The notes under the pieces were generated by a model that was not told the DNA's origin, searched no databases, and saw only the letters and a list, made by a program, of their open reading frames with translations. Below are positions 1 through 9,584 of a stretch of 52,707 bases of DNA, piece after piece. The first letter of the stretch is position 1. The number at the start of each line of letters is the position of its first letter. Both the position numbers and the translations under genes were made by a program. The DNA is from Aphanocapsa sp. GSE-SYN-MK-11-07L (GTDB taxonomy: Bacteria > Cyanobacteriota > Cyanobacteriia > Thermosynechococcales > Thermosynechococcaceae): positions 1 through 52,707 of the forward strand of contig JAHHGS010000089.1 of NCBI GenBank assembly GCA_019359715.1, written 5' to 3'.

Positions 1-1
1 G

Positions 2-100
2 CCAGAGAATCATGAGGGAATGGTGTATGTTGCCATGATTCGCTTGATGCTACGGCGATTAGACAACAATCGCAGAAGGTGGAAAAAAGAAACAGCTTAA
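2..100 (+). CDS. IS5-type transposase, C-terminal fragment
   Basis: The open frame runs in from the left edge and ends at TAA (98-100). Its last 32 residues include the run MVYVAMIRLMLRRL followed by a basic tail. This resembles the extreme C-terminus of cyanobacterial IS5-group DDE transposases. The catalytic core lies outside the window, so intactness cannot be judged. No terminal inverted repeat could be assigned downstream. The AT-rich gap up to 255 may hold the IS end and the promoter of the next gene. Confidence 0.6.
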   Translation, partial: PENHEGMVYVAMIRLMLRRLDNNRRRWKKETA

Positions 101-255
101 CTAACATTTACAAACATTCTCTAAGTTGGGCTGATTTCAGATCGCCGCCCATACCGGACTGCTAAAGTTGAAAATCTTTGGTACTTATAAATATTTGATA
201 TTTGTTCGATCCGGATTGATATAACTTGAATACACATTAGCTGATTAATTTTGGT

Positions 256-1452
256 GTGGTTACTATTACCCTGCTTGATTCCCGCCAAAAAACTCCTGTT
301 CAACAGTGGCAATTTGCGACAAAGCCCGTTATTTGCATTGGGCGATCGCCAGACAACCACATTGTGCTCCGGGATATCTTGGTTTCTCGTTACCACTTAG
401 AACTGCACCACGTTGGCGATGGGACTTGGCGGCTGCGGAGTCGGGGCAGCAACGGCACATTTTTAGATGGCCAGCTCTCACCCCAGGGCAACTTAGCCGA
501 CGGCAGCATCATTCAGCTTGGGCCGACCGGCCCAATGCTCAGATTTGAAATTCAAACCAGCAGCCAAAAAAAAGTGACGGCTGGGCCAGAAAACTGCACC
601 CACGCCGGCAACTTTCCCGGCAACTTATTCTGCATTCACTGTCGGCAACCCCTGAATGTTCAGCGCACAATCCGGCAGTATCAAGTCCTGCGGCTGCTTG
701 GTCACGGCGGCATGGGAACCACGTTTTTGGTCTGCGTTCCTTCAGACCAGCCGGGTCAAATGCCCCAACTGCGAGTGCTGAAAGAAATGAACGCGGCGAT
801 GGAGAATATCCCAAAAGCGCAGGAGTTATTTGAGCGAGAGGCCCGGATTTTGCAATCCTTATCCCACTCCGGGATTCCCCGGTTTTTCGATTATTTTGTT
901 GAGAATAATAAAAAATATCTGGTGATGGAGTTGATCCACGGTCAAGACCTAGATAAGTGGGTGCAACAGAAAGGAACAGTCGCCGTCGAACCAGCGATCG
1001 CCTGGATGCTGCAAACTTGTGACGTGCTCTCTTACATTCACAGCCAAGCCTCACCTGTCATCCATCGCGATCTCAAGCCCAGCAATTTAATTGTGCGGAG
1101 CAAAGATAGCCAGATTGTCGTGATTGACTTTGGGGCCGTTAAAGAGTCGGGTAACTCGCCCGGCACCCGGATCGCGGTTGAGGGCTATAGTTCGCCGGAA
1201 CAAACCTTAGGTAATCCGCAAATTCAGTCTGATTTATATGCGATTGGGGCGACTTTAATTTTTCTACTGACGGGGCAAAGTCCGATTAAGGTCTATCGCA
1301 ACCGGGGGCAAGGCTATCGCCTCCAAATTCAAGAGATTGCTGCCATTCCCGATTCGCTGAAGCAGGTGATTTACACCGCCACCGAACCGCGTTTGAGCGA
1401 TCGCTACCAGAGCGCTGATCAACTGGCTACGGCGCTCAAGTCCTGCCTTTAA
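256..1452 (+). CDS. FHA-domain serine/threonine protein kinase
   Basis: A 398-residue soluble protein likely to phosphorylate Ser/Thr in cytoplasmic signalling. An N-terminal FHA (phosphothreonine-binding) domain spans about residues 20-100, with GR at about 28, SRYH at about 44 and NGTFLDG at about 66. A short cysteine-rich linker follows (C..H, then CIHC, about 115-133). The kinase domain runs from about 142 to the end, with the glycine loop GHGGMGTT, the lysine in VLKEM, HRDLKPSN (H270) and DFG (from D291). All catalytic motifs are present. The predicted start is GTG, without a clear Shine-Dalgarno; no nearby ATG fits. It follows an IS5 remnant and stands alone, so its target is unknown. 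FHA-first kinases with a Cys linker are common in cyanobacteria. Confidence 0.9.
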   Translation: MVTITLLDSRQKTPVQQWQFATKPVICIGRSPDNHIVLRDILVSRYHLELHHVGDGTWRLRSRGSNGTFLDGQLSPQGNLADGSIIQLGPTGPMLRFEIQTSSQKKVTAGPENCTHAGNFPGNLFCIHCRQPLNVQRTIRQYQVLRLLGHGGMGTTFLVCVPSDQPGQMPQLRVLKEMNAAMENIPKAQELFEREARILQSLSHSGIPRFFDYFVENNKKYLVMELIHGQDLDKWVQQKGTVAVEPAIAWMLQTCDVLSYIHSQASPVIHRDLKPSNLIVRSKDSQIVVIDFGAVKESGNSPGTRIAVEGYSSPEQTLGNPQIQSDLYAIGATLIFLLTGQSPIKVYRNRGQGYRLQIQEIAAIPDSLKQVIYTATEPRLSDRYQSADQLATALKSCL

Positions 1453-1529
1453 GGTTTTTCGGTTGTCCTAAATTTGACCAAGGGCGGCTTTCTGCTAACG
1501 TAAGCAGTAGTAGCAATATATGAACAACC

Positions 1530-2513
1530 ATGGCAGAAGTTTTGATGTTCAATGCCCTGCGGGCCGCCATTGATGAGGAAATGGCAAGGGATGAGACAGT
1601 CTTTGTCATGGGTGAGGATGTTGGCCAGTACGGCGGTTCCTACAAAGTCACGAAGGGACTCTACGAAAAGTATGGCGAAATGCGGGTTTTAGACACCCCG
1701 ATCGCCGAAAACAGCTTTACCGGGATGGCGATCGGAGCCGCAATGACGGGTTTACGACCGATCATTGAAGGCATGAACATGGGCTTTTTGCTGCTGGCCT
1801 TTAACCAAATTTCTAATAACGCCGGCATGCTGCGCTACACTTCTGGCGGCAATTTCAAAATTCCGATCGTGATTCGCGGGCCAGGCGGCGTTGGGCGGCA
1901 GCTAGGGGCAGAACACTCCCAGCGTTTAGAGGCCTATTTTCAAGCGGTGCCAGGGTTAAAAATTGTCGCCTGCTCAACCACCTACAACGCCAAAGGCTTG
2001 CTCAAGGCAGCGATTCGTGACCCGAATCCGGTGCTGTTTTTTGAACACGTTTTGCTCTACAACCTGAAGGAAGATTTACCGGATCAGGAATATCTGCTGC
2101 CTTTAGATAAAGCCGAGATTGTCCGTCCTGGCAAAGATGTGACGATTCTGACCTACTCGCGGATGCGCCACCATGTCCTGCAAGCAGTTAAAACCCTCGA
2201 AAAATCTGGGTTTGATCCAGAAGTGATTGATTTGATCTCGCTTAAACCTCTGGATATGGAAGCGATCGCCGCCTCGGTTCAGAAAACCCATCGGGTAATA
2301 ATTGTCGAAGAGTGCATGAAAACAGGCGGGATTGGGGCCGAGCTGACGGCTTCGATTAACGACCAACTGTTTGATGAGCTAGATGCGCCTGTCTTGCGCC
2401 TGTCTTCCCAAGACATTCCGACTCCCTACAATGGCACCTTAGAAAACCTGACGATTGTTCAACCGACTCAAATTGTCGAAGCAGTCCAGAAAATGGTGGC
2501 CCTGCGTGTTTAA
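1530..2513 (+). CDS. pdhB: Pyruvate dehydrogenase E1 component, beta subunit
   Basis: A 327-residue protein that matches PdhB/AcoB-type transketolase-like beta subunits over its length. It pairs with an E1 alpha subunit (not in this window) to form the thiamine-diphosphate enzyme that decarboxylates pyruvate and passes the acetyl group to E2 lipoate. Visible signatures are the N-terminal GEDVGQYGG region and the [18 protein letters not shown] segment of the pyrimidine-binding domain. The C-terminal transketolase domain starts at about residue 200 (VTILTYSRM) and contains the EECMKTGG stretch. The length is normal. It begins 77 nt after the kinase and 41 nt before secD, on the same strand. No strong ribosome site was seen. 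Confidence 0.95.
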   Translation: MAEVLMFNALRAAIDEEMARDETVFVMGEDVGQYGGSYKVTKGLYEKYGEMRVLDTPIAENSFTGMAIGAAMTGLRPIIEGMNMGFLLLAFNQISNNAGMLRYTSGGNFKIPIVIRGPGGVGRQLGAEHSQRLEAYFQAVPGLKIVACSTTYNAKGLLKAAIRDPNPVLFFEHVLLYNLKEDLPDQEYLLPLDKAEIVRPGKDVTILTYSRMRHHVLQAVKTLEKSGFDPEVIDLISLKPLDMEAIAASVQKTHRVIIVEECMKTGGIGAELTASINDQLFDELDAPVLRLSSQDIPTPYNGTLENLTIVQPTQIVEAVQKMVALRV

Positions 2514-2554
2514 AGCCTGTTCACAAACGCTAATTTGGTTGGGAGAAATCGCCA

Positions 2555-3943
2555 ATGGGTAAACAACGTCTCCTCTTAGGGCTGATTGCCTTATTGATGA
2601 TTGGTTCGCTGCTCGTGATCTTTAGAATGCCGGTGCGGCTAGGGCTAGACCTCCAGGGCGGCGCTCAACTGATGCTGCAAGTCAAAACGACTGAAAAAGT
2701 GAAGGAGATTACGCCCCAAGTTTTAGCAGCCGTCCAGCAAGTGGTCGAAAATCGGATTAACGGGCTGGGGGTTTCAGAAGCCCTCGTCCAAACTGCCGGG
2801 GACGACAAGCTGCTGGTGCAACTGCCGGGGGTAAATGACCCAGAGCAGGCAGAGCGAGTTCTGAAAGGAACTGCCCAACTCGATTTCCGGTTCCAAAAAC
2901 CGGGCACAGACGCTCAATTACGAATTGAACAGCAGTTGCGAGCCGAGCTAAACCTCAAGTTGCTAGAGCAAGAGAAAGCTGGAGATCAGGCGGCTGTTGC
3001 CAAAACCATTGCATCGATCGCCAAGAGCAATCAGGCGATCGCCGCCCTCTACGAAAAAACCGACCTAACCGGCGACCTGCTGCGGGAAGCCTTGGCCTCA
3101 CCGATCAGTCCCCAAAGTTGGAGTGTGCTATTGCGATTTGATAGCAAGGGGGGCGACCTGTTTGCTGACCTCAGCAAGCGGGTGGCTGGCACCGGGCGCA
3201 CTCTCGGAATTTTTCTGGACGACAAGTTAATTAGCGCCGCATCGGTTGATGTTAAGTATGCCCAAACCGGAATTACCGGCGGCAATGCCGAAATTTCTGG
3301 CAACTTCACCGCCCAAGCCGCCAACGACCTAGCGGTGCAATTGCAGGGCGGGGCTTTACCCGTACCGCTGGAAGTGGTGGAAAACCGGACGGTTGGAGCC
3401 ACCTTGGGGCAAGACAGCATCCGCAGCAGCATTTATGCTGGGATTGGCGGTTTGGTGCTGGTATTCATTTTTATGGCAGTCTACTACCGGCTGCCGGGGG
3501 TGATTGCCGATTTGGCGCTCAGCCTCTATGCGCTGCTCACCTTTGCCGCTTTTGTCTTATTGGGTGTCACCCTGACTCTGCCGGGGATTGCAGGCTTTAT
3601 TCTCAGTATTGGGATGGCAGTCGATGCAAACGTGCTAATTTTTGAGCGAACGCGCGAAGAGCTGCGGGCTGGCAAGTCGCTCTATCGATCGGTGGAGTCA
3701 GGCTTTTACCGGGCTTTTTCTAGCATTTTGGATAGTAATGTCACCACCCTAATTGCCTGTGCCGCCTTGTTTTGGCTGGGGTCGGGCTTAGTAAAGGGGT
3801 TTGCGCTCACCCTGGCGATCGGGGTGGTAGTAAGTATGTTTACCGCCGTTACCTGTAGCCGGACATTAATGCTGTTTGCCTTGACGATTCCCAGTTTGCG
3901 AAAGCCGCAGCTATTTTGCCCAAAAGTGGAGGGCGTACGATGA
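2555..3943 (+). CDS. secD: Protein translocase subunit SecD
   Basis: A 462-residue membrane subunit of the SecDF complex, which uses the proton gradient to help pull proteins through SecYEG. It has one N-terminal membrane segment (about 5-23), the signature [12 protein letters not shown], a large periplasmic domain (about 50-285), then five clustered hydrophobic segments (about 290-445) with the conserved [20 protein letters not shown] stretch. It is shorter than E. coli SecD, as is usual in cyanobacteria. GGGAG precedes the ATG at a good distance. Its stop overlaps the secF start as ATGA (3940-3943), which implies translational coupling. Confidence 0.97.
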   Translation: MGKQRLLLGLIALLMIGSLLVIFRMPVRLGLDLQGGAQLMLQVKTTEKVKEITPQVLAAVQQVVENRINGLGVSEALVQTAGDDKLLVQLPGVNDPEQAERVLKGTAQLDFRFQKPGTDAQLRIEQQLRAELNLKLLEQEKAGDQAAVAKTIASIAKSNQAIAALYEKTDLTGDLLREALASPISPQSWSVLLRFDSKGGDLFADLSKRVAGTGRTLGIFLDDKLISAASVDVKYAQTGITGGNAEISGNFTAQAANDLAVQLQGGALPVPLEVVENRTVGATLGQDSIRSSIYAGIGGLVLVFIFMAVYYRLPGVIADLALSLYALLTFAAFVLLGVTLTLPGIAGFILSIGMAVDANVLIFERTREELRAGKSLYRSVESGFYRAFSSILDSNVTTLIACAALFWLGSGLVKGFALTLAIGVVVSMFTAVTCSRTLMLFALTIPSLRKPQLFCPKVEGVR

Positions 3944-4914
3944 AGTTTAGCGTCATTCAACAGCGATCTCTCTGGTGGTCAATCTCACTGGCGATTATTT
4001 TGGCGGGGCTGATTGCAATGGGGATTTCCTGGACAAATCCCGAAATCCGCTCTCCCCTCCGCTTAGGATTAGATTTTATCGGCGGCACCCGGCTAGAATT
4101 TGAACTGGACTGTGCCGCCCAGCCCAGCCAGTGTAGCCAACCGCTCAAAATTGAAGCGGTGCGAGAAGTTTTAACCGCTGAAGGACTGGGCAACAGCAGC
4201 ATCCAAATTCTGGATCAGCACGGCGTCTCGATTCGGACTGAGCCGCTGAATGTGGATCAGCGCACCCGCTTGCAGAGCCAACTCACCGCCAAGTTAGGCA
4301 AATTTGATCCGGCCAAAACCCAAATCGATACGGTCGGGCCAACCCTGGGGCAAGAGCTGCTCAAAAATGGGCTGTTGGCCCTGCTGCTCTCGTTTGTCGG
4401 GATTACTGTCTACTTGACCATCCGGTTTCAGCTTGACTATGCAATTTTGGCGATCGTCGCTCTGTTTCACGATGTGCTGGTTACGGTGGGGATTTTCTCG
4501 ATCTTGGGCTTGGTGGCAGGGATAGAAGTTGACAGCCTGTTTGTGGTTGCGCTGTTAACGATTGTTGGCTTCTCAGTCAACGATACGGTGGTGATTTACG
4601 ATCGCGTTCGCGAGAACCTGAAGCTCTACCCCGATCGCTCAATCGACGAAACGGTGGATGCGGCAGTGGTTCAAACCTTAGCCCGATCAATCAACACCAC
4701 CATGACCACGCTGCTGACCTTGGTGGCAATTTTTCTGTTTGGCGGCGAAACGCTCAAAAACTTTGCCCTCGCATTAATTATTGGTTTCACGATGGGGGCT
4801 TATTCGAGTATTTTCATTGCCAGTACGCTGTTAGCCTGGTGGCGAGAACGAACCGAAGGCAACCGCTCTCATCCTGGAGAAGCGGCGATCGATCAACCGC
4901 CAGACAGTTTATAA
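3940..4914 (+). CDS. secF: Protein translocase subunit SecF
   Basis: The partner of SecD, with one N-terminal membrane helix, the motif [15 protein letters not shown], a periplasmic P4-like domain, and five hydrophobic segments in the C-terminal half containing the conserved [18 protein letters not shown]. The ATG at 3940 overlaps the secD stop (ATGA) and gives [10 protein letters not shown], a normal SecF N-terminus. An upstream in-frame TTG at 3916 would add eight residues and is less likely. The protein is 324 residues, normal for the family. The secD-secF order is the standard one. Confidence 0.97.
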   Translation: MKFSVIQQRSLWWSISLAIILAGLIAMGISWTNPEIRSPLRLGLDFIGGTRLEFELDCAAQPSQCSQPLKIEAVREVLTAEGLGNSSIQILDQHGVSIRTEPLNVDQRTRLQSQLTAKLGKFDPAKTQIDTVGPTLGQELLKNGLLALLLSFVGITVYLTIRFQLDYAILAIVALFHDVLVTVGIFSILGLVAGIEVDSLFVVALLTIVGFSVNDTVVIYDRVRENLKLYPDRSIDETVDAAVVQTLARSINTTMTTLLTLVAIFLFGGETLKNFALALIIGFTMGAYSSIFIASTLLAWWRERTEGNRSHPGEAAIDQPPDSL

Positions 4915-4932
4915 AATCCTTCCTCAGGATGT

Positions 4933-5370
4933 ATGAGTAAGCCAAACCCAGACTCTTCATTGCCAGAACTGCCCTTGACCTACACCAGTTCCCAACAAAT
5001 TAATCTAAGCCAATTTCAGCAAGAAGTAGAGCGATTGCATGAGCTAACCGTCTGGGGGCGCTGGCTTGTCGTCAGCCTGCTCTGGCTGACGGTTGGCTTA
5101 GCCAGTCTGTGGGAGCTGCGCTCAGTCCTGGAACTTTGTCTGGAAGATTTTACCTGGGCTGCCCTCAAGTACGGGCTAATTTTTAACCGCCTGGCCAGTA
5201 TCGGTCTAGCTTTGTGTATTGGCATGACCTTAGCCGTCCTGGTTTGGCAGTCTCGCAATATTCTATTTGGGCGCCCCAAAATCCAGCAGCAGCGGCTTGA
5301 AAAACGGGTGCTGCAAATTCGCCAGCAGGGCCGTCGCCACCCGCTATGGCGCTGGGTTTGCCGTCAGTAA
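4933..5370 (+). CDS. Conserved hypothetical membrane protein with two predicted helices
   Basis: A 145-residue protein of unknown function. It has two hydrophobic segments, about 40-62 and 80-106, separated by a short region, with a polar N-terminus and a basic C-terminal tail rich in R, Q and K. This suggests a small inner- or thylakoid-membrane protein with cytoplasmic ends. It begins 18 nt after secF and is probably co-transcribed with it. Its last 27 bases overlap the 3' end of the convergent M50 protease gene. No domain was recognised. Confidence 0.7.
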   Translation: MSKPNPDSSLPELPLTYTSSQQINLSQFQQEVERLHELTVWGRWLVVSLLWLTVGLASLWELRSVLELCLEDFTWAALKYGLIFNRLASIGLALCIGMTLAVLVWQSRNILFGRPKIQQQRLEKRVLQIRQQGRRHPLWRWVCRQ

Positions 5371-6840
5371 GAGATTACTGAGCAGGTCGGGGGCAGGCAA
5401 AATAAGCAGTAGTAAAAGGGTGAGCGAGAGCAGTCCCAAAAAGTCGCGGCGGCTATCTAGCTCGCTGACATCGTTGAGGGCTGGCTCGTCAAAGGCAGGC
5501 ATAAAGAAAAGCAAAATTGCCCAAAACATCAGTACAGGTTGGACAAGCGCCAACAGCAGCACAATGAAGCGGCTGATTTGCCCGATCGCCGCCCCCGCCC
5601 GCTGCCCATACATCGCGTGGACAATGTGCCCGCCATCCAGTTGACCAATTGGCATCAAATTCAGGGCTGTGACGACGAGGCCTAAGCAACCGGCGATCGC
5701 CACTGGATGCAAATGAATGCCCGTGTTGGTCATCAACTCAGTCCCAAACACGCAGCGGCTAATCAAGATCAGCAGGACTGAAAAATTAGGGTTAAAGGCA
5801 GTCACATTAAACGGCTCAGCCTTGGCTGGCAAGGGGACAATTTCAGAGTGATATAGACCCCAAATCAGCACGGGTAGGGTAATCACAAACCCCGCGATCG
5901 GCCCCATAATTCCGACATCAAACAAGATTTTGCGATTTGGGATCGGCGATCGGATTTGGATAAACGCCCCAAAGGTGCCCAGTGCAAACGGGACGGGAAT
6001 AAAATAGGGCAGAGTCGCCCGAATTTGATAGAACCGAGCCGTCAAATAGTGCCCCAGCTCGTGAATCCCCAAAATTAGCATTAGAGGCAAAGCGTAGGGC
6101 AAGCCGGTTAAAATAATGCCTGGATTGGCAGTAAACGTCTTGCTGGTCAGGCTAGGATTCGCTAATTCAACTCCAGCCAGGGTTGTCGTCACCAAGGTGA
6201 GGCAGATTAGGATCAGGGCCAACCCCGGTCGAGTCAAAGGTGCCTGTTGAGGTCGCTTCGTCAATTCCTCTTGACGCTGGGGATTGAGGACAAGGGCAAA
6301 AAACGGTTTATTGCCCGCTCCGTGCTGAAAAATGGTCAAAAACCGATCGCCAAACTGAGCCGTAATGTTATCGCGAATCGTTTCGTAGGCAGTTTCAGGC
6401 TGCGATCTCAGTTGTCCCCGACAGATCACTGCTTGGGGTCGATACTCAATCTGCTGCAAATAATAGATTGACCACGGAAAGCAGCTTTGGAGTAAACTTT
6501 CCTCTGACTTCTCCAGCGGGCGGACTTCGGGTGGGCTAGTTGCCGACTCCGCTGAGTTAGGATCGGCAGCTTCCGCCGACTGTGTGGCGGATTTAGCAAT
6601 TCGGCCCCGCTGCACCAGCACAAAATACAGCAGCGAACTGAGAATTAACGAACTCACCAATAGCGGCTGCGGAATTGGTTGTTTGGGCCCCTGGGTTAAA
6701 GCCCAAGCCCCAATCAAGAATGCTGGCAGCATCAGTACCAGCCATAATAGCCACCAAGGGGTCTGCGTGGAACGGCTAACACTCTGCCGCACAATTAGCA
6801 GCAGAATTATCCCTAGCAAAGTCAACGACAGCCAAATCAT
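5344..6840 (-). CDS. Site-2-protease-like M50 zinc metallopeptidase
   Basis: A 498-residue polytopic membrane protein resembling cyanobacterial and chloroplast EGY/S2P-type intramembrane proteases. The zinc motif HELGH lies at residues 260-264 in a hydrophobic helix. The third ligand region LDGGH begins at about 401. Two membrane helices lie near the N-terminus (about 3-50), followed by a soluble segment (about 90-195), then the multi-helix catalytic core and a final C-terminal helix. Such enzymes cleave membrane-anchored regulators; the substrate is not shown here. It runs divergently from the MBL-fold gene, with only 14 nt between the start codons, and its 3' end overlaps the convergent small membrane protein gene. 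Confidence 0.92.
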   Translation of the reverse strand: MIWLSLTLLGIILLLIVRQSVSRSTQTPWWLLWLVLMLPAFLIGAWALTQGPKQPIPQPLLVSSLILSSLLYFVLVQRGRIAKSATQSAEAADPNSAESATSPPEVRPLEKSEESLLQSCFPWSIYYLQQIEYRPQAVICRGQLRSQPETAYETIRDNITAQFGDRFLTIFQHGAGNKPFFALVLNPQRQEELTKRPQQAPLTRPGLALILICLTLVTTTLAGVELANPSLTSKTFTANPGIILTGLPYALPLMLILGIHELGHYLTARFYQIRATLPYFIPVPFALGTFGAFIQIRSPIPNRKILFDVGIMGPIAGFVITLPVLIWGLYHSEIVPLPAKAEPFNVTAFNPNFSVLLILISRCVFGTELMTNTGIHLHPVAIAGCLGLVVTALNLMPIGQLDGGHIVHAMYGQRAGAAIGQISRFIVLLLALVQPVLMFWAILLFFMPAFDEPALNDVSELDSRRDFLGLLSLTLLLLLILPAPDLLSNLLLTANPAP

Positions 6841-6854
6841 GCTTTAGGTCTCAA

Positions 6855-7499
6855 GTGGCTAACTCCAACAAACAACCTCAGATTATTTTTGATCGCCTTT
6901 GGGCTTTTGCGCCCAATCGGCAGACTTTAGGAGGGACGGCTTATCTTATTGTAGAAAATTACGGCAACATCCTGGTTGATTGTCCAGCTCGGACTCTAGA
7001 AAATCAAAGCTTTCTGAGCAAAGTTGGCGGGGTGGGCTGGCTAGTGATTACCCATCGCGGCGGAATCGGGGAGGTTAAGTCCTTGCAACAGCAGTTGGGT
7101 TGCGACGTTGTCGTCCAAGAGCAAGAAGCCTATTTGCTACCCGACTGTCCAACCACTTCCTTTGCGACAGAGCTGATCTTGACCCCACAGACAAAAGTGT
7201 TTTGGACACCTGGACATTCCCCAGGTTCAGCCTGCGTTTACAACACAGCCCAAGCTGGAATTTTATGCACGGGTCGGCATTTACTGCCCAACCCTGAGGG
7301 CCAACCCACCCCGCTCCGCACCCCTAAAACCTTCCATTGGCCAAGGCAACTCAAAAGCGTCCAACAGATTTTAGACACCTTTAGTCCGCAAACCCTGACT
7401 TATTTGTGTCCTGGCGCTAATACGGGCTTCCTGCGCGGAGAACGAGCGATCGCCAATGCCTATGAGCGTTTGGCTCGCCTTGATCTGGAAGCTTTGTAG
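6855..7499 (+). CDS. MBL-fold (metallo-beta-lactamase-like) protein with degenerate metal site
   Basis: A 214-residue protein with the general MBL layout: an N-terminal strand ending in ILVDCP (about 36-41), a central loop, and TPGHSPGSACVY (about 117-128). The usual HxHxDH loop reads THRGGIGEV here, keeping only the first His, so zinc binding and hydrolysis are doubtful. Cyanobacterial relatives with this loop exist in my memory, but their role is not known to me. The start is GTG (MANSNKQ), 14 nt from the divergent protease start. The two may share a regulatory region. Confidence 0.75.
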   Translation: MANSNKQPQIIFDRLWAFAPNRQTLGGTAYLIVENYGNILVDCPARTLENQSFLSKVGGVGWLVITHRGGIGEVKSLQQQLGCDVVVQEQEAYLLPDCPTTSFATELILTPQTKVFWTPGHSPGSACVYNTAQAGILCTGRHLLPNPEGQPTPLRTPKTFHWPRQLKSVQQILDTFSPQTLTYLCPGANTGFLRGERAIANAYERLARLDLEAL

Positions 7500-8030
7500 A
7501 TAAGGCGGAACAGGCAGAGGAAGGCAGAAGTCCTGAAGGGCATCAATTTGATCTATTTGCCATGAGTGTGCAGAATACTGCTCGCATTCAACAGCAGAAT
7601 GAAAAAACAATTTCCGTCATCATTAGCAACCCGCCCTACAACGCCCATCAGGAAAATTTCAACCAACGTAACGCAAATCGTCTCTACAAAGGCATTGACA
7701 AGGCGATTAAAGGGACTTACATCAAAGAAGGAACAGCCCAAAATCAGATTGTTGTTTACGATATGTACACTCGCTTCTTTCGCTGGGCAAGCGATCGCCT
7801 GGGTCAAAACGGCATTATTGCGTTTGTTACCAATCGATCGTTTATTGACTCCAAAACCTTTGATGGCTTTCGCAAATGTGTCGATCGCGAGTTTGATTAT
7901 ATTTATATTGTCGATACTCAATCTGATGTGAGGAATAACCCGAAGATCTCAGGCACCAAAAATAATGTGTTTGGGATTCAAACGGGCATTGCGGTGATGT
8001 TTTTAGTAAGAACAGAAAAGGAGAAAAGCA

Positions 8031-8357
8031 ATGATACACCCAACCATTCTAGAAAAGCTGGAAAAGCTGCCTGAATCACTTCAAACCGAAGTGCTCCACT
8101 ACATTGAATTTCTGCTGGAGAAACAGGCGACACGACCGCTCCAATCAGAAACATCAAAGAAACGTCGTTTAGCTGGTTCTATGAAAGGCACATTTGTTTT
8201 GCCGTTGCCAGATAATTTTGATGAGCCTCTAGAACTGACTAATGCTGCTGCTTGTACTGAGTATGAAAAAAAGTACGGTTATGGGAGTTTAGCTGGAAAA
8301 ATAGTGATATCTGATGACTTTGATGAACCTCTAAAAGATCTAAAGGATTATATGTAG
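8031..8357 (+). CDS. DUF2281-like antitoxin (VapB-type) with a duplicated C-terminal motif
   Basis: A 108-residue antitoxin candidate. Its N-terminus (LEKLEKLPESLQTEVLHYIE) matches the helical DUF2281 domain found with cyanobacterial PIN toxins. The C-terminal toxin-binding motif appears twice: GSMKG..LPDNFDEPLE at about 50-72 and GSLAG..ISDDFDEPLK at about 84-105. Ordinary members carry one copy. The ribosome site AAGGAG lies in the host restriction gene sequence just before the insert, 7-8 nt upstream. The toxin gene follows after 1 nt. The antitoxin frame is open, while the toxin is broken. Confidence 0.8.
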   Translation: MIHPTILEKLEKLPESLQTEVLHYIEFLLEKQATRPLQSETSKKRRLAGSMKGTFVLPLPDNFDEPLELTNAAACTEYEKKYGYGSLAGKIVISDDFDEPLKDLKDYM

Positions 8358-8358
8358 T

Positions 8359-8748
8359 ATGGCAGTGCTTCTAGATACGCATGTAGTGCTTTGGTATGTA
8401 ACACAGAATCCTAGCTTGAGCTTGAAAGCTAGAGAGATCGTTGAAGCGAAGTCAGATTTGTTCTTTAGTATGGCGAGTGTGTGGGAAATTGCAATCAAAC
8501 TGAATATTGGCAAGCTGCAAATCTATTGCTCATTTGACGATTTACTAGCATGAATAGCGGTTACGAGAGCTGAGATTTTACCGATTGACATCGAAGATAC
8601 GCAAACTTACATCAATTTGCCATTGATGCCAGAACATCGCGATCCGTTCGATCGCATTTTGGTCGCCTAAGCGATGAATTACGGGTTGGATATCGTTAGT
8701 GGAGATGAGAAGTTTGATGCGTATTCTATTCAGCGGGTGTGGGTATGA
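8359..8748 (+). pseudogene. PIN-domain toxin (VapC-type), broken by two in-frame stops
   Basis: The frame starts MAVLLDTHVVLWYV, holding the first PIN aspartate, and continues with SVWEIAIK (the conserved Glu). It then meets TGA at 8551-8553. The same frame continues with HRDPFDRILVA, a TAA where relatives have Gln, then SGDEKFDAY, and ends at 8746-8748. All four acidic PIN residues are still encoded, so decay looks recent and consists of point mutations. The expected product is an RNase; only a 64-residue fragment would be made. Confidence 0.8.
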
Positions 8749-9584
8749 GCAAGGCAAAGATTTTCTACTTTACTTTGCAGGATGAGCAAACGAAGGAAGA
8801 AAAGCTCGACTGGTTTGAGCGGATGCAGTTTGAAAAGATTCCGTTTGATCACATTTCGCCGGATCAGAAGGCGAATTGGATTAATTTAACTGATAACGAT
8901 TTTGATAGTTTTTTGCCGTTGATTGATAAGCAGGTTAAGGCTGGAAAGCCGCAGGAGGCAGTTTTTCGGCTTTTTTCAGCAGGGGTTAAAACTCAACGAG
9001 ATGAATGGGTTTATGACTTCTCAAAAGAAGCTCTGATTGAGCGGATGAAGTATTTTGTTGAGGTGTACCGCGATCGATGAGAGAACGGCGTAAGACAGGA
9101 GTTAGATATTAAGTGGGATGCTGATCTTGAAAAATATTTAGAACGTGGAATTAAGAAAGAATTTGAGATTAAAAAGATAACTTTTGGGATCTACAGACCT
9201 TTCATTAAAGTAAATGTTTGTTTTGACAGCCACTTTAATGGAAGAACTTATCAGTTACCAAATATATTTCCTAATTTTGAACATGAAAATTTAGCTATTT
9301 GGATAAAGAGTGGAACTGAAATGCCATTCTTTAGTCTTGGCATTCAAAACATTCCTGATGTAATGTCGATGGGTGGTTCTCAATGCCTGCCCCTCTACCG
9401 CTATAACGAAAACGGAAACCGGATCGACAATATTACTGACTGGGTCTTAACCCAATTCCAGACCCACTATGGCGATACGACCATCACCAAATCAGCCATC
9501 TTTCACTGCACCTACGCCGTCCTCCATCATCCCGCCTACCGCACTAAATCAACCCCTTGAAAAATTAGAAGCCGAACCCTGACT

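Larger units (their letters stand above)
7502..9560 (+). pseudogene. Type ISP-like restriction-modification enzyme remnant, interrupted by a toxin-antitoxin insert
   Basis: A remnant of a large single-chain type ISP (LlaBIII-like) restriction-modification protein. The first fragment (about 7502-8029) holds the methyltransferase motif SNPPY and a stretch matching the methylase core. The helicase and nuclease parts that normally precede it are absent. At 8027 the reading frame is broken by a 721-bp insert carrying a toxin-antitoxin pair; it resumes at 8748. Joining at the repeated AGCAA restores EKSKAKIFYF in frame. A further in-frame TGA (9078-9080) is followed by the target-recognition part, with CLPLYRYNENGNRIDN, and the frame ends at 9560, well short of the usual C-terminus. 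It is therefore truncated at both ends and almost certainly inactive. Confidence 0.85.

Noticed and set aside
539-1054. 171-residue minus-strand open frame
   Set aside because: A shadow of the kinase gene, with no recognisable motif.
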